This document shows positions 5,868 to 6,467 of a stretch of DNA of 6,467 nt, one piece after another. Position 1 is the first letter of the stretch. Each line of letters starts with the position of its first letter. The translations under genes were made by a program, and so were the position numbers. Source of the DNA: an uncultured Flavobacteriales bacterium (GTDB lineage: Bacteria > Bacteroidota > Bacteroidia > Palsa-965); the NCBI GenBank assembly GCA_946478675.1, contig CAMLEF010000273.1, positions 1 to 6,467 of the forward strand, in the 5' to 3' direction. The notes beneath the pieces are model-generated. The model saw only the letters and a program-made list of their open reading frames with translations, ran no database searches and was not told the DNA's origin.

Positions 5868-5904
5868 ATCAGCACATTGTCGCATTAGCACATCAGCACA
5901 TTGA
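5868..5904 (-). repeat. Right outer arm: 8-bp units in inverted orientation
   Basis: Read on the minus strand from 5902, the units are AATGTGCT, GATGTGCT, AATGCGAC and AATGTGCT, the same order as the left arm with one A-to-G change. A second change follows directly after the last unit. The preserved unit order means the arms are an inverted duplication and not independent tandem expansions. Confidence 0.9.
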
Positions 5905-5907
5905 CGA

Positions 5908-6467
5908 CTACCGTTGCTGCTGCATCGGCTGTTGCTGGAACATTTCCGGGTGCTGCTCGCGCTGGATGCGGACTTGTTCGTCGAGGCGGCCTTTCCAGTA
6001 ATTTCCTTTGATGAAATCGCCGTGCGCGCGGTAGTACATCGAGAGATTGTACAGTCGCTGCGTGTTCGCGGGATTGATCTCGGCGGCCATTTCAGTAGCG
6101 CCGGCTGCTGCTGCAGTATCGCCGGTTTGCAGGTACACTTTCGCGATGGCGTTCCACGGCGCTTCCGAATCCGGTTTTTTCTTCGACGCAATTCGCAGCA
6201 GGTCGAGCGCGCCTTTCGGGTTGTTCTGTTTCTCCACCATGATGCGGCTCAGCTGGTCGTACGAGTTGACGTAACCCGAATCCGACGCAATGGATTTCCG
6301 GAAATAATAGATCGCCGAATCGGTATGCCCCAATCGCTCATAAGCCATTGCCACGTTGAACAATCCTTCCGAATAGTTCGGCTTGATGCGGATCGATTTG
6401 AGGAAATACACCAGCGCGCTGTCGGTCATCGCCTGTACCGACGTGAAGACGTTGAGCCCACCGATCA
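5908..6467 (-). CDS. TPR-repeat protein, C-terminal part (5'-truncated by window edge)
   Basis: The visible part has about 185 residues. The frame is still open at the right edge (upstream residues read IGGLNVFTSVQA before an internal Met at 6429), so the N-terminus lies outside the window. Tetratricopeptide repeats are evident with 34-35-residue periodicity: YSEGLFNVAMAYERLGHTDS and onward, YVNSYDQLSRIMVEKQNNPK, then SEAPWNAIAKVYLQTGDTAA, each ending near a Pro or Gly turn. A partial repeat precedes (ALVYFLKSIRIKPN) and another follows (TQRLYNLSMYYRAHGDFIKG). The tail is Gln- and Met-rich (FQQQPMQQQR). TPRs mediate protein contacts, and the missing N-terminus decides whether this is a stand-alone adaptor or the tail of a larger, possibly membrane-bound protein. 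The gene converges on the helical-repeat gene across the inverted-repeat element. Confidence 0.85.
   Translation of the reverse strand, partial: IGGLNVFTSVQAMTDSALVYFLKSIRIKPNYSEGLFNVAMAYERLGHTDSAIYYFRKSIASDSGYVNSYDQLSRIMVEKQNNPKGALDLLRIASKKKPDSEAPWNAIAKVYLQTGDTAAAAGATEMAAEINPANTQRLYNLSMYYRAHGDFIKGNYWKGRLDEQVRIQREQHPEMFQQQPMQQQR

Larger units (their letters stand above)
5701..5904. repeat. 204-bp nested inverted-repeat element between convergent genes
   Basis: The element fills the space between the stop codons of the helical-repeat gene (ending at 5700) and the minus-strand TPR gene (stop at 5908-5910). It is AT-rich compared with its neighbours and folds as a nested palindrome. Outer arms 5701-5737 and 5868-5904 are complementary at 35 of 37 positions. 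Inner arms 5770-5786 and 5807-5823 match at 15 of 17 around a 20-nt loop. Between them lie a small hairpin on the left and a palindromic GCCGGC on the right. The arms consist of 8-bp tandem units. It has no ORF of note. Candidate roles are a two-way transcription barrier for the convergent genes, a MITE-like element or a dispersed genomic repeat. The sequence alone does not decide. Confidence 0.85.

Noticed and set aside
5701..5904. Insertion sequence with terminal inverted repeats
   Set aside because: There is no transposase ORF between the arms, and no target-site duplication is evident (flanks are the two stop codons). A non-autonomous element remains possible but is not shown.
1..6467. 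Defence or other complete new system
   Set aside because: No nuclease, helicase, methylase, reverse transcriptase, toxin-antitoxin or phage signature was seen on either strand.

Overview
The window looks like chromosomal DNA of a fairly GC-rich member of the Bacteroidota. The main evidence is a secreted protein with a C-terminal type IX secretion (T9SS) type A sorting domain. Supporting signs are TAnnTTTG-type -7 promoter boxes with short A-rich leaders instead of Shine-Dalgarno sequences, and a large all-helical protein of a type common in that phylum. No RNA genes, CRISPR arrays, transposases or phage genes were seen.

Region 1 (about 1-3374, + strand) is a tight run of five genes that probably forms one operon. 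It holds two small three-helix membrane proteins that look like diverged tandem paralogs, a DCC-type (DUF393) thiol-disulfide oxidoreductase fused to a five-helix membrane domain, a DUF2071 protein, and an atypical NAD(P)-binding SDR of the NDUFA9-like group. Gaps are 27, 27 and 11 nt, and the last two genes overlap by 4 nt (ATGA). An AT-rich leader with two dyad symmetries precedes the first gene.

Region 2 (3373-4254) starts with a GAAA-loop terminator that serves the minus-strand T9SS cargo gene (3430-4161). That gene is convergent with the operon and divergent from the next gene. The divergent intergenic region carries a plausible -7 box on each strand, about 24 bp apart, and these settle the start codon of the T9SS gene.

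Region 3 (4255-6467) has a 481-residue helical TPR-like protein on + and the C-terminal part of a TPR protein on -, which runs off the right edge. The 207 bp between their convergent stop codons is almost filled by a 204-bp AT-rich element (5701-5904). It has nested inverted repeats: 37-bp outer arms matching at 35 positions, 17-bp inner arms matching at 15, both built from 8-bp tandem units. It begins on the base after one stop codon and ends 3 bp from the other, and is the most unusual structure here.

Functionally, genes 3-5 suggest a small membrane-associated redox module whose substrate cannot be read from sequence. The remaining genes look like independent units. No defence system or other complete new system could be supported.
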